From the NCBI RefSeq assembly GCF_023074185.1, contig NZ_JADPKY010000106.1:62001-126000 (forward strand): a stretch of 64,000 nucleotides of DNA. Direction: 5' to 3'. The notes beneath the pieces are model-generated. The model worked only from the letters and a program-made list of their open reading frames with translations, searched no databases and was not told the origin of the DNA. The DNA is from Bradyrhizobium sp. 132 (lineage in GTDB: Bacteria; Pseudomonadota; Alphaproteobacteria; Rhizobiales; Xanthobacteraceae). This document shows, one piece after another, positions 15,537-24,322 of the stretch. A program made the translations under genes and the position numbers. Each line of letters opens with the position of its first letter. The first letter of the stretch is position 1.

Positions 15537-16117
15537 GTCCGTTCCCGCCGATTGACCTGTTCGCGGAACGATCGCGTCAGTGTCCATGGCCGCAAAAGTC
15601 TCTCTACAGCCGCGCCAAGCGCAAATCCTGCGACCACGTCGCTTGCCCAATGCGCGAGCACCGCGATCCGTGTCAGCGAAAGCGCGACCGCAACCGTGCA
15701 CACCAATCGACGCGGCGCTTCGGGCAGCAAGCCCGCCGCCGAGGCAAGTGCGCCCATATGGACCGCGTGACCGGACGGGAAGGCGTCGCGCGCCTGTCCT
15801 GAGACGGGTACTCCATGTCGGTGTCCGCGTATGGTCAGCCGGTCTGGCCTGATCTGATCGAACACGGATTTCAGGACATGAGGCAGAACGGCCGTCGCTA
15901 GCGACACAGCCAGAACGTGATTTGCCACGGGCCGCTGTTGCGGCTGCCAAATATGAGCATAGAGCCACCCCGCTGCGGCCAGCGCGAGCAGCACGTGCTC
16001 GTCGGCGGCCCAGGTTAATGTCTGCGCGGTGTGCTCGACGCCTGAATTGGTGTGATCAGCGATCTCGTTCGCGATCGCGACGTCGATCCGGGTAGGTTTG
16101 ACATTGACTAAGGCCAT
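15533..16117 (-). CDS. PAP2-family membrane phosphatase (194 aa)
   Basis: Membrane-bound phosphatase of the PAP2 type, acting on lipid phosphates or undecaprenyl diphosphate. All three signature motifs are present: KSVFDQIRP (KxxxxxxRP), FPSGHAVHMG (PSGH) and LTRIAVLAHWASDV (SRxxxxxHxxxD, with Thr for Ser). Five or six hydrophobic segments. The ATG at 16117 is chosen because upstream residues are non-conserved and Arg/Pro-rich. First gene of a coupled trio with two DUF3147 proteins. Confidence 0.85.
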   Translation of the reverse strand: MALVNVKPTRIDVAIANEIADHTNSGVEHTAQTLTWAADEHVLLALAAAGWLYAHIWQPQQRPVANHVLAVSLATAVLPHVLKSVFDQIRPDRLTIRGHRHGVPVSGQARDAFPSGHAVHMGALASAAGLLPEAPRRLVCTVAVALSLTRIAVLAHWASDVVAGFALGAAVERLLRPWTLTRSFREQVNRRERT

Positions 16118-16225
16118 CGGTCTGCAAGCGTGATGTCCCCATGACGGTCTTGCAAAGCCCGGAGGCAAAGAAGGTTCCTAAGCTCTGCCTCGTGGCATAT
16201 GCAAGCCGGCGTCCTCGGAAACTCG

Positions 16226-16777
16226 TTACTTGGACTGGCCGACGCTCGGTGCCTTGCCGAGCTCCTTGGCCATGTCGAGGTGGTGCTTGAGCGCCGGCAG
16301 CGTCTTGCCGGCCCACTCCTTCAGGTCGGAATTGTCCCCGCCTTTGGCGTAACGCTCGAACAGCGAGACCGCGTCCTCATGGGCGCTGACCTGGTACGAA
16401 TTGTAATCCGAGCTGAAGTCCTTGCCATTCGCGCTCTTGAGCTTGTCGAGCTTGCTCTGGTGCGAGCTGTCGAGCGCCGTCGGCAGGGTTGCCTGCACCT
16501 TGCCGCCGCTGACGAGGCCCTTCAGTTCACCGCTGGTTTTGGTGTGGTCGGTCACCATCTGTTGCGCAAAACTCTTCTCCTGCGCGTTGCCCTTCTGCTC
16601 GGCGAGCTTGCTCGATTCGATCTCGAACATGTCGCTGATGGCGACCTCCTTGACGAAGTCGGCGGTAGCAGGCGCGACGCCGAGCGCCGAATTGACGCCG
16701 GTCTTCTCACCCAGCGACTGGGCGAGCGCGGGGCCTGCGAAAAGCACGCAAGCAAGGGCGATGATGGTACGTTTCAT
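16226..16777 (-). CDS. DUF4142 secreted protein (183 aa)
   Basis: Exported, all-helical DUF4142 protein with a ferritin-like helix pattern but no clear metal site. Signal peptide MKRTIIALACVLFAGPALA, cleavage before QSLGE. Family hallmarks are DFVKEVAISDMFEIESSKLA, FAQQMVTDHTKT and a C-terminal AGKTLPALKHHLDMAKEL (each read as short blocks). Members are commonly stress-induced in Rhizobiales. A GGAAC-N16-TGTT element lies at 16833-16857. Confidence 0.88.
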   Translation of the reverse strand: MKRTIIALACVLFAGPALAQSLGEKTGVNSALGVAPATADFVKEVAISDMFEIESSKLAEQKGNAQEKSFAQQMVTDHTKTSGELKGLVSGGKVQATLPTALDSSHQSKLDKLKSANGKDFSSDYNSYQVSAHEDAVSLFERYAKGGDNSDLKEWAGKTLPALKHHLDMAKELGKAPSVGQSK

Positions 16778-16832
16778 GGTCCGGTCCCTCCATTGAGCGC
16801 GCAGCTTCTCGCCGCGCGACATTGCGCCGACC

Positions 16833-16857
16833 AACACGCCGCAGGGGCCGAGGTTCC
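16833..16857 (-). promoter_or_regulatory. Possible EcfG-type promoter for the DUF4142 gene
   Basis: Minus strand GGAAC, 16 bases, TGTT; one mismatch to the consensus. The -10 is about 56 bases upstream of the ATG at 16777. Confidence 0.45.
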
Positions 16858-16863
16858 TAACGG

Positions 16864-17091
16864 TTAATCCGTGGGATGCCGCCCGGTGCGCGGATTGATG
16901 GGGTCGGTCGGCTTGCGCCGAAGCCGTTCGGGCAGAAACGGCTCGGTCGGCGTGGCGGTGGCCTCGGCACGTACGTCTGCATGGCGTTGTGCCCGTTCAT
17001 GCGGCGTCCGGTTGTCGTTGATCTGCCGCTTCACGTCGAGGCCATCGACGGGATCGTTGACGCCGTGCTGGATATCGCGGAAATCGCTCAT
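16864..17091 (-). CDS. Small hydrophilic protein (75 aa)
   Basis: No family recognised. Charged, Pro- and Arg-rich (HERAQRHADVRAEATATPTE, RLRRKPTDPINPRTGRHP), no signal peptide and probably disordered. It begins eight bases after the stop of the PoxB-like gene, so it is almost certainly co-transcribed with it from the EcfG-type promoter at 18941-18965. Confidence 0.6.
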   Translation of the reverse strand: MSDFRDIQHGVNDPVDGLDVKRQINDNRTPHERAQRHADVRAEATATPTEPFLPERLRRKPTDPINPRTGRHPTD

Positions 17092-17099
17092 GCTTCACC

Positions 17100-18887
17100 T
17101 CATTCCTTTCCAGGCAGGATCTTTTCCAACATCTGCCGCGCCGCCCCCTTGATCACTCCGCTCTCGTTGGGATCGCCCTTCATCAGAGCGAGCGAGAAAT
17201 TCTTCGCCTGCTGCAAGGTGACGTGCGGCGGCAGCGGCGGCACTTCGGGGTCAGTCTTCACCTCCAGCACCACCGGCATCTCGCTCGCCAGCGCCTGCTC
17301 CCAGGCCGAGCCCAGCAGCTGTGGGCTGTCGACGTAGATGCCGGAGAGGCCGATCAACTCGGCAAAGCGCGAATAGGACACGTTTGGGATGCGCTGCGAT
17401 GCTTCGAATTTTGGATCGCCGTTGATGATGCGCTGCTCCCAGGTCACCTGGTTGAGGTCTTCGTTGTTGAAGACGCAGACGATGAAGAGCGGATCCTTCC
17501 AGTCGCGCCAATACTTCGCGGCGGTGATCAGCTCGGCCATGTTGTTCATCTGCATCGCGCCGTCGCCGACGAGTGCAATCACGGGGCGGTCGGGATGGGC
17601 GTATTTCGCGGCGAGCGCATAGGGCACCGCGGCACCCATAGAGGCGAGGCCGCCGGAGAGCGAGGCCGTCATGCCGCGGCGCATCTTCAGGTCGCGCGCG
17701 AACCAGTTGGCGCAGGACCCGGAATCACTGGTGATGATGGCCAGGTCCGGCAGGCGCGGCGACAATTCCCAGGCGACGAGCTGCGGATTGACCGGTGCTG
17801 CTGGCTGATGTGCGCGGTCATCCAGCGTCTTCCACCATTTCGCGACGTCGGCTTCGATACCCTGGCGCCAGGCGCCGTCGCTCTTGGGTTTCAGTCGCGG
17901 CAGCAGTGCGCGCAGCGTCTCGGCGGCATCGCCGACGAGGCCGACCTCCATGGGAAAGCGGATCGACAACATGCTGGCGTCGATGTCGATCTGCACGCCG
18001 CGCGCCGCGCCTTCCTTCGGCAGGAATTCGGCATAGGGAAAGGCGGAGCCGACCATCAGCAGCGTGTCGCATTCCATCATCATATTGTAGCTGGGCTCGG
18101 TGCCGAGCAGGCCGATCGAGCCGGTGACCCAAGGCAGGTCGTCGGGCAGCACAGCCTTGCCGAGCAGCGCTTTGGCACAGCCGGCCGACAGCCGGTCGGC
18201 GACCGCGATCGCCTCTTCGGTGGCATGCAGCGCGCCGGCGCCGACGAGCATCGCGACCTTCTTGCCGGCGTTGAGCACTTCGGCGGCACGGTCGAGATCA
18301 GCGTCACGAGGCTTGATGCTTGGAGCGCTATAGCCGATGCCAGAATGCAGGGTGCCGTGAGCGCGCGGCGGATCCTCGTACGGCTCCTCCTGGATATCGT
18401 TGGGCAAGATGATCACGGTTGGCGTCCGCCGGGCCAGCGCGATCCGGATCGATCGATCAATCAGATGCCGAATCTGCGCCGGCGAGGATGCCTGCATGAC
18501 GTAGGCGCCAGCCACATCCTTGAACATCGAGACGAGATCAAGTTCCTGCTGATAATGTCCGCCCAGCGCATTGCGTGCCTGCTGACCGACGATCGCAAGC
18601 ACCGGCTGGTGATCGAGCAGGGCATCGTAGAGACCGGTAATCAAATGCGAGGCGCCGGGGCCCGAAGTTGCGATGCAGACGCCGAGCTGGTCGGAGAACT
18701 TCGCATACGCGGTCGCCATGAAGGCGGCCATCTCCTCATGCCGGGCTTGGACAAAGCCGATCTTGCCCTCAGCACGCTGAAGGGCACCGAACACGCCGTT
18801 GATTCCGTCGCCGGGATAGCCAAAGAGGTGGCGCACTCCCCATTGATGCAGACGCTGAACGATGAAGTCGGAGACGGTCTGGGACAT
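17100..18887 (-). CDS. ThDP-dependent pyruvate oxidase-like enzyme (595 aa)
   Basis: Member of the acetolactate synthase/pyruvate oxidase group, probably decarboxylating pyruvate or a related 2-oxoacid. The N-terminal PYR domain has the catalytic Glu (RHEEMAAFMA). The central FAD/DHS-like domain runs about 190-330. The C-terminal PP domain has the ThDP motif GDGAMQMNNM followed about 25 residues later by VFNNED. Length fits PoxB (about 570) more than sulfoacetaldehyde enzymes, but substrate is not certain. It has an EcfG-type promoter and is followed by a 75-aa protein in the same unit, so it may supply stationary-phase acetate metabolism. Confidence 0.8.
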   Translation of the reverse strand: MSQTVSDFIVQRLHQWGVRHLFGYPGDGINGVFGALQRAEGKIGFVQARHEEMAAFMATAYAKFSDQLGVCIATSGPGASHLITGLYDALLDHQPVLAIVGQQARNALGGHYQQELDLVSMFKDVAGAYVMQASSPAQIRHLIDRSIRIALARRTPTVIILPNDIQEEPYEDPPRAHGTLHSGIGYSAPSIKPRDADLDRAAEVLNAGKKVAMLVGAGALHATEEAIAVADRLSAGCAKALLGKAVLPDDLPWVTGSIGLLGTEPSYNMMMECDTLLMVGSAFPYAEFLPKEGAARGVQIDIDASMLSIRFPMEVGLVGDAAETLRALLPRLKPKSDGAWRQGIEADVAKWWKTLDDRAHQPAAPVNPQLVAWELSPRLPDLAIITSDSGSCANWFARDLKMRRGMTASLSGGLASMGAAVPYALAAKYAHPDRPVIALVGDGAMQMNNMAELITAAKYWRDWKDPLFIVCVFNNEDLNQVTWEQRIINGDPKFEASQRIPNVSYSRFAELIGLSGIYVDSPQLLGSAWEQALASEMPVVLEVKTDPEVPPLPPHVTLQQAKNFSLALMKGDPNESGVIKGAARQMLEKILPGKE

Positions 18888-18940
18888 CGTGGGCGGCTCT
18901 TCGCTCCAGGAACTTTGATTCGGGGACTTGAAGTCGAGAG

Positions 18941-18965
18941 AACCGCCTGTTTCAGACGATGTTCC
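18941..18965 (-). promoter_or_regulatory. Candidate EcfG-type promoter for the PoxB-like operon
   Basis: Minus strand GGAAC, 16 bases, GGTT; one mismatch to consensus. It lies 54 bases upstream of the ATG at 18887 and diverges from the site at 18987-19012. Confidence 0.55.
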
Positions 18966-18986
18966 TCAACTCACGCGGAACAAGCT

Positions 18987-19012
18987 GGAACGATCGCTCA
19001 CTCATTCGGGTT
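18987..19012 (+). promoter_or_regulatory. Candidate EcfG-type promoter for the PRC-barrel gene
   Basis: GGAAC at 18987, 17 bases, GGTT at 19009-19012. One mismatch to consensus. The ATG at 19043 is 31 bases downstream. Confidence 0.5.
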
Positions 19013-19042
19013 GTCTCGATACTGGCTGAGTGGAGAATTGAG

Positions 19043-19417
19043 ATGTTGAATCAAGGCGAACTGCACCAAAACGAGGTGGGCCGTTTGATCGGCAGCGACA
19101 AGGTTGAGGGAACATCGGTCTATGGCGCCGATCGCAACAAGATCGGCTCGATCGAACGCGTGATGATCGACAAGGTCAGCGGCAAGGTGTCCTACGCCGT
19201 GCTCGGCTTCGGCGGTTTCCTGGGCCTCGGCAACGACCACTATCCGCTGCCGTGGCAGTCGCTGAAATACGACACGGAGCTTGGCGGCTACGTCACCGGC
19301 ATTACCACCAAGGAGCTGGAAGGCGCGCCGAAATACGGCGAACGGAGTGATTGGAACTGGGGTGATGACGCCGCAGTTCGCGGTATCAACTCCTACTATG
19401 GCGTCCCCTTCGCTTAG
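19043..19417 (+). CDS. PRC-barrel domain protein (124 aa)
   Basis: Soluble PRC-barrel protein, a small beta-barrel used as an adaptor. The domain covers residues 10-95 (LIGSDKVEGTSVYGADRNKIGSIERVMID in short blocks, then VSYAVLGFGGFLGLGNDHYPLPW). The ATG at 19043 has GGAGAA eight bases upstream; the longer frame from 18959 is rejected. Family members are often general-stress genes in rhizobia, which fits the EcfG-type promoter. A 52-aa protein follows 22 bases later. Confidence 0.88.
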   Translation: MLNQGELHQNEVGRLIGSDKVEGTSVYGADRNKIGSIERVMIDKVSGKVSYAVLGFGGFLGLGNDHYPLPWQSLKYDTELGGYVTGITTKELEGAPKYGERSDWNWGDDAAVRGINSYYGVPFA

Positions 19418-19439
19418 GGATTCACGGAAAGGGAGTTCG

Positions 19440-19598
19440 ATGAGCAAGGAACGGCCGAACGACGATCCCCGGCAGCAGAGCGACTGGGGTTCGCACAAGC
19501 AAACGGACAAGCCCTGGAAAGGCAATCCGGAAAAGGAGCAGGGATCGGGCGAGGTGAAACCCGATCTCGAAAAATGGCATGAGACCAATACGCACTGA
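19440..19598 (+). CDS. Small hydrophilic protein (52 aa)
   Basis: Function unknown. Strongly charged and probably disordered (MSKERPNDDPRQQSDWGSHK, then KPDLEKWHETNTH). AAAGGGAG lies six bases before the ATG at 19440. The longer in-frame reading from 19281 overlaps the PRC gene and is rejected. Same transcription unit as the PRC-barrel gene, ended by the hairpin at 19629-19649. Confidence 0.6.
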   Translation: MSKERPNDDPRQQSDWGSHKQTDKPWKGNPEKEQGSGEVKPDLEKWHETNTH

Positions 19599-19628
19599 GC
19601 AAGGTGTTAACAGCGAATTCGCAGCAAC

Positions 19629-19649
19629 CGCGGCATCTACGATGCCGCG
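19629..19649 (+). terminator. Likely terminator stem-loop
   Basis: CGCGGCAT / ATGCCGCG with a 5-base loop, followed by CTTGTTCTTT, a T-rich but broken tract. It ends the PRC-barrel unit. Confidence 0.6.
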
Positions 19650-19701
19650 CTTGTTCTTTGAGCAGTCACATTGACGTATGACACCGTCGCTTGCGCAGGC
19701 C

Positions 19702-19726
19702 GGAACCATGCCTTCGCACTGCGGTT
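19702..19726 (+). promoter_or_regulatory. Candidate EcfG-type promoter for the efflux operon
   Basis: GGAAC at 19702, 16 bases, GGTT at 19723-19726; one mismatch. The chosen start codon is 56 bases downstream. Confidence 0.5.
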
Positions 19727-19781
19727 AGGCCTCCGGTGCGAGCCGGACTGAGGCGGCTTAGTACCGACAGAGGTGTTCACC

Positions 19782-20936
19782 GTGGATGCTCAAACCCGGG
19801 AGCATGGGCCGTCCGCGGAGCCGCCGCAGAGGGCGAAGGAAGCTCCGGAGACATCTCCTGATCAGGCCCGCGACGCCAAAGATCAGAAGCCGGCGAAGAT
19901 GCCATCGCTGCGAGATCGGATGCGCGAGCATTGGCTGCTCGCCACCGTCGGCGCCATTGTGTTGCTCGCGGCCCTGATCGCTGGCCTGCTCTACTGGCTC
20001 CAGGTGCGCCACTATGAATCCACCGACGATGCCTTCGTCGCGGCGCGCACCTTTTCGGTGGCCGCGAAGGTCGGCGGCTATGTGACCGATATTCCGGTCA
20101 CGGACAACCAGCATGTCAACGCCGGCGATCTCCTTGCCAAGATCGACGAGCGCGACTATCGCATCGCCATAGACCAGGCCGCGGCTCAAGTTGCGGTCTC
20201 AACGGCGAACATCGCCAACGTCGAGGCCCAGATCGTTTCGCAACAGGAACAGATCAAGCAGGCCCAGGCGCAGCTCGAACAAGCGCAGGCGCAGCTCCAG
20301 TTCTCGCAGGAGGAGTTCAAGCGCGCGGAAGATCTCGTCGAGAAGGGCGCCGGCACCGTGCAGCGCCAGCAACAGACCCGCTCCGATCTTCAGGCGCAGC
20401 AGGCCAACACTGAACGTGCGAAGACCGCGGTGACCGCCGCGCAAGTGGGCATCAAGACGCTGCAAGCGCAGCTCGAGGGCGCCCGCGCGCAGCTCGCGCA
20501 GTCGCAGGCGCAGCTCGATCAGGCCAAGTTGAACCTGCAATATACCAGCGTCGTTGCGGCGCAGTCTGGCCGCGTCGTCAAGCTCAGTGGCGCCAAGGGT
20601 ACTTTCGTCACTGCGGGACAAAGCCTGATGATGTTCGTGCCCGACGAGGTCTGGATCGTCGCCAACTACAGGGAGACGCAGCTCAATGACATGCGGCCGG
20701 GCCAGCCGGTCGAGATCCGCATCGACGCCTATCCCGGCCGTAAGCTGACCGGCCATGTCGAGTCCGTGCAGCCGGGCTCCGGCACCGCGTTCAGCCTGCT
20801 GCCGGCGGAGAACGCCACCGGCAATTACGTCAAGGTGGTGCAGCGCGTGCCGGTGAAGATCGTGGTCGACAATTGGCCGGCGGATCTGCCTGTCGGCCCC
20901 GGCATGTCGGTCGTGCCCTGGATCAGGGTGCGATGA
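19782..20936 (+). CDS. HlyD/EmrA-family periplasmic adaptor (384 aa)
   Basis: Membrane-fusion subunit of a drug efflux pump. A 45-residue acidic/basic cytoplasmic N-terminus precedes one TM segment (LLATVGAIVLLAALIAGLLY). The lipoyl halves (VGGYVTDIPVTDNQHVNAGD and the matching C-terminal block) flank a long coiled coil of QAQAQLEQAQAQL-type heptads (about 140-250). The GTG at 19782 has AGAGGTG upstream at good spacing; another GTG at 19773 lies in that ribosome site. It overlaps the EmrB-type transporter gene by four bases (ATGA), so the two form a pump operon. Confidence 0.9.
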   Translation: MDAQTREHGPSAEPPQRAKEAPETSPDQARDAKDQKPAKMPSLRDRMREHWLLATVGAIVLLAALIAGLLYWLQVRHYESTDDAFVAARTFSVAAKVGGYVTDIPVTDNQHVNAGDLLAKIDERDYRIAIDQAAAQVAVSTANIANVEAQIVSQQEQIKQAQAQLEQAQAQLQFSQEEFKRAEDLVEKGAGTVQRQQQTRSDLQAQQANTERAKTAVTAAQVGIKTLQAQLEGARAQLAQSQAQLDQAKLNLQYTSVVAAQSGRVVKLSGAKGTFVTAGQSLMMFVPDEVWIVANYRETQLNDMRPGQPVEIRIDAYPGRKLTGHVESVQPGSGTAFSLLPAENATGNYVKVVQRVPVKIVVDNWPADLPVGPGMSVVPWIRVR

Positions 20937-22552
20937 CGGACGCCGTCGACGGCGGCGCATCCGCGGGCGGCTGGTCGCCGGAGCGCTCGGCGGCGGGTGG
21001 TCATAATCCTTATCTGATCGCCTTCGTCGTCTCGATCGCGACCTTCATGGAGGTGCTCGACACCACCATCGCGAATGTCGCGCTGCGACACATCGCGGGC
21101 AGCCTCGCGGTCGGTATCGACGAGAGCACCTACGTCATCACCAGCTATCTCGTCGCCAACGCCATTGTGCTGTCGATCTCGGGCTGGCTGTCGACCGTGA
21201 TCGGCCGCAAACGCTTCTACATGATCTGCGTTGCGACCTTCACGGTCTCTTCGCTTTTGTGTGGCTTCGCATGGAATTTGCAGGCGCTGGTGCTGTTCCG
21301 CATCCTTCAGGGCCTTGGTGGCGGCGGCATGGCGACCAGTGAGCAGGCGATCCTCGCCGACTCCTTCCCGCCCCACAAGCGGGGCCAGGCCTTTGCGATC
21401 TATGGCATCGCCGTCGTGGTGGCGCCGGTGATAGGACCGACGCTCGGCGGCTGGATCACCGACACCTACACCTGGCACTGGGTGTTCCTGATCAACGTCC
21501 CCATGGGGGTGCTGTCGCTGTTCCTGGTCGGCACGCTGGTCAAGGAGCCGTCGGGCGCGGAGGAGGAGAGGGAGAAGCTGCTGAGCAAGGGGCTGCGGGT
21601 CGACTATGTCGGCTTCCTGCTGGTCGCGACCGGGCTCGGCTCGCTCGAATACGTGCTCGACGAAGGCCAGCGCAGCGACTGGTTCGGCTCGAACATGATC
21701 GTGTTCTTCGCCTTGCTTTCGGCCGTGTCACTGCTTGCGCTGATCCCCTGGGAGCTGACACGCGAGGATCCCATCGTCGATCTCCGCCTGCTCGGCCGCC
21801 GCCAGTTCGCCGCCTGCTTCCTGGTCATGCTTGCTACCGGTGCGGTGCTGATCTCCACAACGCAGCTTTTGCCGCAACTGCTCCAGACCGAACTGAACTA
21901 CACTGCGCTGCTCGCCGGTCTCGCATTGTCACCCGGAGGCATCGCGACGCTGGTGCTGATGCCCGTGGTCGGCCGCCTTACCGGCATCATGCAGCCGAAA
22001 TATCTCATCATGCTCGGCGCTGCCATCGTCGCGTTCTCGATGTGGCATCTCACGGGGCTCACCGGCGACATCACCTACGGCTACGCCGCGATGTCGCGCA
22101 TCTTCCTCGCCCTCGGTCTGCCCTTCCTGTTCCTGCCGGTCACGACAGCGTCCTACGACGGCGTGCCGCCTGAAAAGACCAACCAAGCCTCCGCGCTGAT
22201 CAACGTCGCTCGCAACATCGGCGGCTCCATGGGCGTCGCGTTGGCACAGACGGTCCTGGCGCAGCGCCAGCAATTCCACCAGAGCCGGCTGATCGAGCAC
22301 GCCGCGCCATCCGATCTCGGCTACCAGCAGACCATCGAGACGATGACCCGCTTCTTCCAGGCTCAGGGCTCGAGCGCGAGCGATGCGGCCTCGCAGGCCG
22401 TCGCCTGGGTCGGCCGCATCTTGCAGCAGCAGGTCGATTTGCTCGCCTATATCGACGTGTTCTGGACCCTCGCGGTTGTTGCCGTGCTGATGATCCCCAC
22501 TGCCGCCGTGCTGCGGCCAATCAATCTGAACGCGCCGGCAAAGGGACATTGA
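20933..22552 (+). CDS. DHA2-family MFS efflux transporter, EmrB-like (539 aa)
   Basis: Fourteen-TM proton-driven multidrug exporter. Characteristic motifs: ATFMEVLDTTIANVAL (motif D1 of DHA2 pumps), GRKRFY (motif A loop), FRILQGLGGGGM (motif B) and VVAPVIGPTLGGWI (motif C). The C-terminus ends in a TM segment and a short polar tail. Start at 20933 overlaps the adaptor stop; the longer reading from 20873 is inside the adaptor gene. An outer-membrane TolC partner is not in the window. Confidence 0.92.
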   Translation: MTDAVDGGASAGGWSPERSAAGGHNPYLIAFVVSIATFMEVLDTTIANVALRHIAGSLAVGIDESTYVITSYLVANAIVLSISGWLSTVIGRKRFYMICVATFTVSSLLCGFAWNLQALVLFRILQGLGGGGMATSEQAILADSFPPHKRGQAFAIYGIAVVVAPVIGPTLGGWITDTYTWHWVFLINVPMGVLSLFLVGTLVKEPSGAEEEREKLLSKGLRVDYVGFLLVATGLGSLEYVLDEGQRSDWFGSNMIVFFALLSAVSLLALIPWELTREDPIVDLRLLGRRQFAACFLVMLATGAVLISTTQLLPQLLQTELNYTALLAGLALSPGGIATLVLMPVVGRLTGIMQPKYLIMLGAAIVAFSMWHLTGLTGDITYGYAAMSRIFLALGLPFLFLPVTTASYDGVPPEKTNQASALINVARNIGGSMGVALAQTVLAQRQQFHQSRLIEHAAPSDLGYQQTIETMTRFFQAQGSSASDAASQAVAWVGRILQQQVDLLAYIDVFWTLAVVAVLMIPTAAVLRPINLNAPAKGH

Positions 22553-22645
22553 GCCAACGACCGTTGGGACAGAAAGGGTGACCGCGGCGCAAAAGTCCGG
22601 CTAGACTGGTCCGAACACCAAGCAAAAGTCCGGGAGGTAACTTAA

Positions 22646-23647
22646 GTGAAGACCGCGATCACCGAACTGTTCGGCATCGAGCACCCCATCATCCAGGGCG
22701 GCATGCATTTCGTCGGCTTTGCACAGCTGGCGGCCGCCGTCTCCAATGCCGGCGGGCTCGGCATCATCACCGGTCTCACGCAGAAGACGCCGGAGCTGCT
22801 GGCAAAAGAGATCGCGCGCTGCCGCGACATGACCGACAAGCCGTTCGGTGTGAACCTCACCTTCCTGCCGGCCTTCGCCGCGCCGTCTTACCCTGAATAT
22901 ATCGCCGCGATCGTCGAGGGCGGGGTCAAATCCGTGGAGACCGCGGGCCGCAGCCCGGAAGCCTACATGCCGGCGCTGAAGGCGGCCGGCATCAAGGTCA
23001 TCCACAAATGCACTTCGGTGCGCCACTCCCTGAAGGCTGAGCGCATCGGCTGCGACGCCGTCAGCGTTGACGGTTTTGAGTGCGGCGGCCATCCCGGCGA
23101 GGACGACATTCCCAACATGATCCTGCTGCCGCGCGCGGCGGAGGAATTGAAGATCCCGTTCGTCGCTTCTGGCGGCATGGCCGACGGACGCAGCCTCGTC
23201 GCGGCGCTGTCGCTGGGTGCAGCCGGCATGAACATGGGCACGCGCTTCATCGCCACCAAGGAAGCGCCGGTGCATCAGAACGTGAAGAACGCGCTGGTCG
23301 CGGCAACCGAACTCGACACCCGCCTGATCATGCGGAGCCTGCGCAACACCGAGCGCGTGCTGAAGAACGCCAATGTCGACCGCCTGCTCGAGATCGAACG
23401 CGAGAAGGGCGACAAGCTCAAGATCGACGACATCCACGATCAGGTCGCGGGCGTCTATCCCAGGATCATGCTGGACGGGAAGATGGATGCTGGCGCCTGG
23501 AGCTGCGGCATGGTCGCAGGGCTCATCCACGACATCCCCACCTGCAAGGAACTCGTCGACAGGATCATGGCTGAGGCGGAAACCATCATTCGCAACCGTC
23601 TGATGGGGTTCCTTGAAGGGACCGGTGCACCGCGAAGGGTCGCCTGA
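22646..23647 (+). CDS. Nitronate monooxygenase-family FMN enzyme (333 aa)
   Basis: FMN-dependent TIM-barrel enzyme of the 2-nitropropane dioxygenase/nitronate monooxygenase group. Visible motifs: IIQGGMHFVG at the N-terminus, SNAGGLGIITG, the FMN phosphate region ASGGMADGRSLVAAL and GAAGMNMGTRF. SVDGFECGGHPGEDD contains the family His. The GTG at 22646 has GGGAGGTAAC upstream. It stands alone between the efflux operon and a secreted protein. Class I versus II and true substrate (nitronate or other) cannot be settled here. Confidence 0.88.
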   Translation: MKTAITELFGIEHPIIQGGMHFVGFAQLAAAVSNAGGLGIITGLTQKTPELLAKEIARCRDMTDKPFGVNLTFLPAFAAPSYPEYIAAIVEGGVKSVETAGRSPEAYMPALKAAGIKVIHKCTSVRHSLKAERIGCDAVSVDGFECGGHPGEDDIPNMILLPRAAEELKIPFVASGGMADGRSLVAALSLGAAGMNMGTRFIATKEAPVHQNVKNALVAATELDTRLIMRSLRNTERVLKNANVDRLLEIEREKGDKLKIDDIHDQVAGVYPRIMLDGKMDAGAWSCGMVAGLIHDIPTCKELVDRIMAEAETIIRNRLMGFLEGTGAPRRVA

Positions 23648-23753
23648 CACCGCCAACTTCTTAACCACGGCGGCAGTTGACCGCTGGAATTGCGCGCGAC
23701 GCCTCCTAAATAGAGGCCAATTACCTCTTAACAATCAATTTCAGGAGGCGTCC

Positions 23754-24203
23754 GTGGTCCTGAAGAGCGTTCGTTTTGCAGTTGCCGTTGCCCTCGTGCT
23801 CGCATGGGGCGGCATCGCGCGCGCTGACGAGTACAAGCCGAGTGAGTATCTAGGCCTCGATCTTTCGAAGGCGGTGTTGTCGCCGAAGCGGCTCGGGCCC
23901 GAAACCCAATTCGCGCCGCTCGCGCTGGAGGCGCGCGGCGGCAATGAGGCGCAGGCGCGCGCCGAGCCGTTCGGCGTGCCGAAGAAAGTCGCGGCCGAAC
24001 GCGTGCACGTGTCGGAGCCGAAGGTCGCGCACGCCAAGGTGGCGCGCTCCAAGGTTGCTCACGCCAAGTCCGCGCAGCCACGCGGCGCGGCGCGCACCAA
24101 GCTCGCGCATCGCCACGGCAATCCGCTCGACGCGCAGGCGAGGGATACCCGCATCCAGACCTGGCCCTGCCGCTCCGGCGGCATCTGCAACTGGCAGCGC
24201 TAA
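23754..24203 (+). CDS. Secreted protein with Lys/Ala/His repeat tract (149 aa)
   Basis: Function unknown. Signal peptide VVLKSVRFAVAVALVLAWGG with cleavage after IARA. The GTG at 23754 has CAGGAGGC upstream, which decides the start over the long open frame from 23613. The centre has short repeats (KVAHAKVARSKVAHAKSA), the C-terminus two Cys (TWPCRSGGICNWQ) that may form a disulfide. No neighbour suggests a role. Confidence 0.68.
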   Translation: MVLKSVRFAVAVALVLAWGGIARADEYKPSEYLGLDLSKAVLSPKRLGPETQFAPLALEARGGNEAQARAEPFGVPKKVAAERVHVSEPKVAHAKVARSKVAHAKSAQPRGAARTKLAHRHGNPLDAQARDTRIQTWPCRSGGICNWQR

Positions 24204-24322
24204 GGTCAGTTCCGAGCCGTCATCCGTACGTCGCAAAACCGTAGGCCCGCGGTCAAGAAACCGTAAGCCGGGAGTCAAACGACGCAGGCACCTTCCGTCG
24301 CGATTCGACGAAGGTTTCCTGA

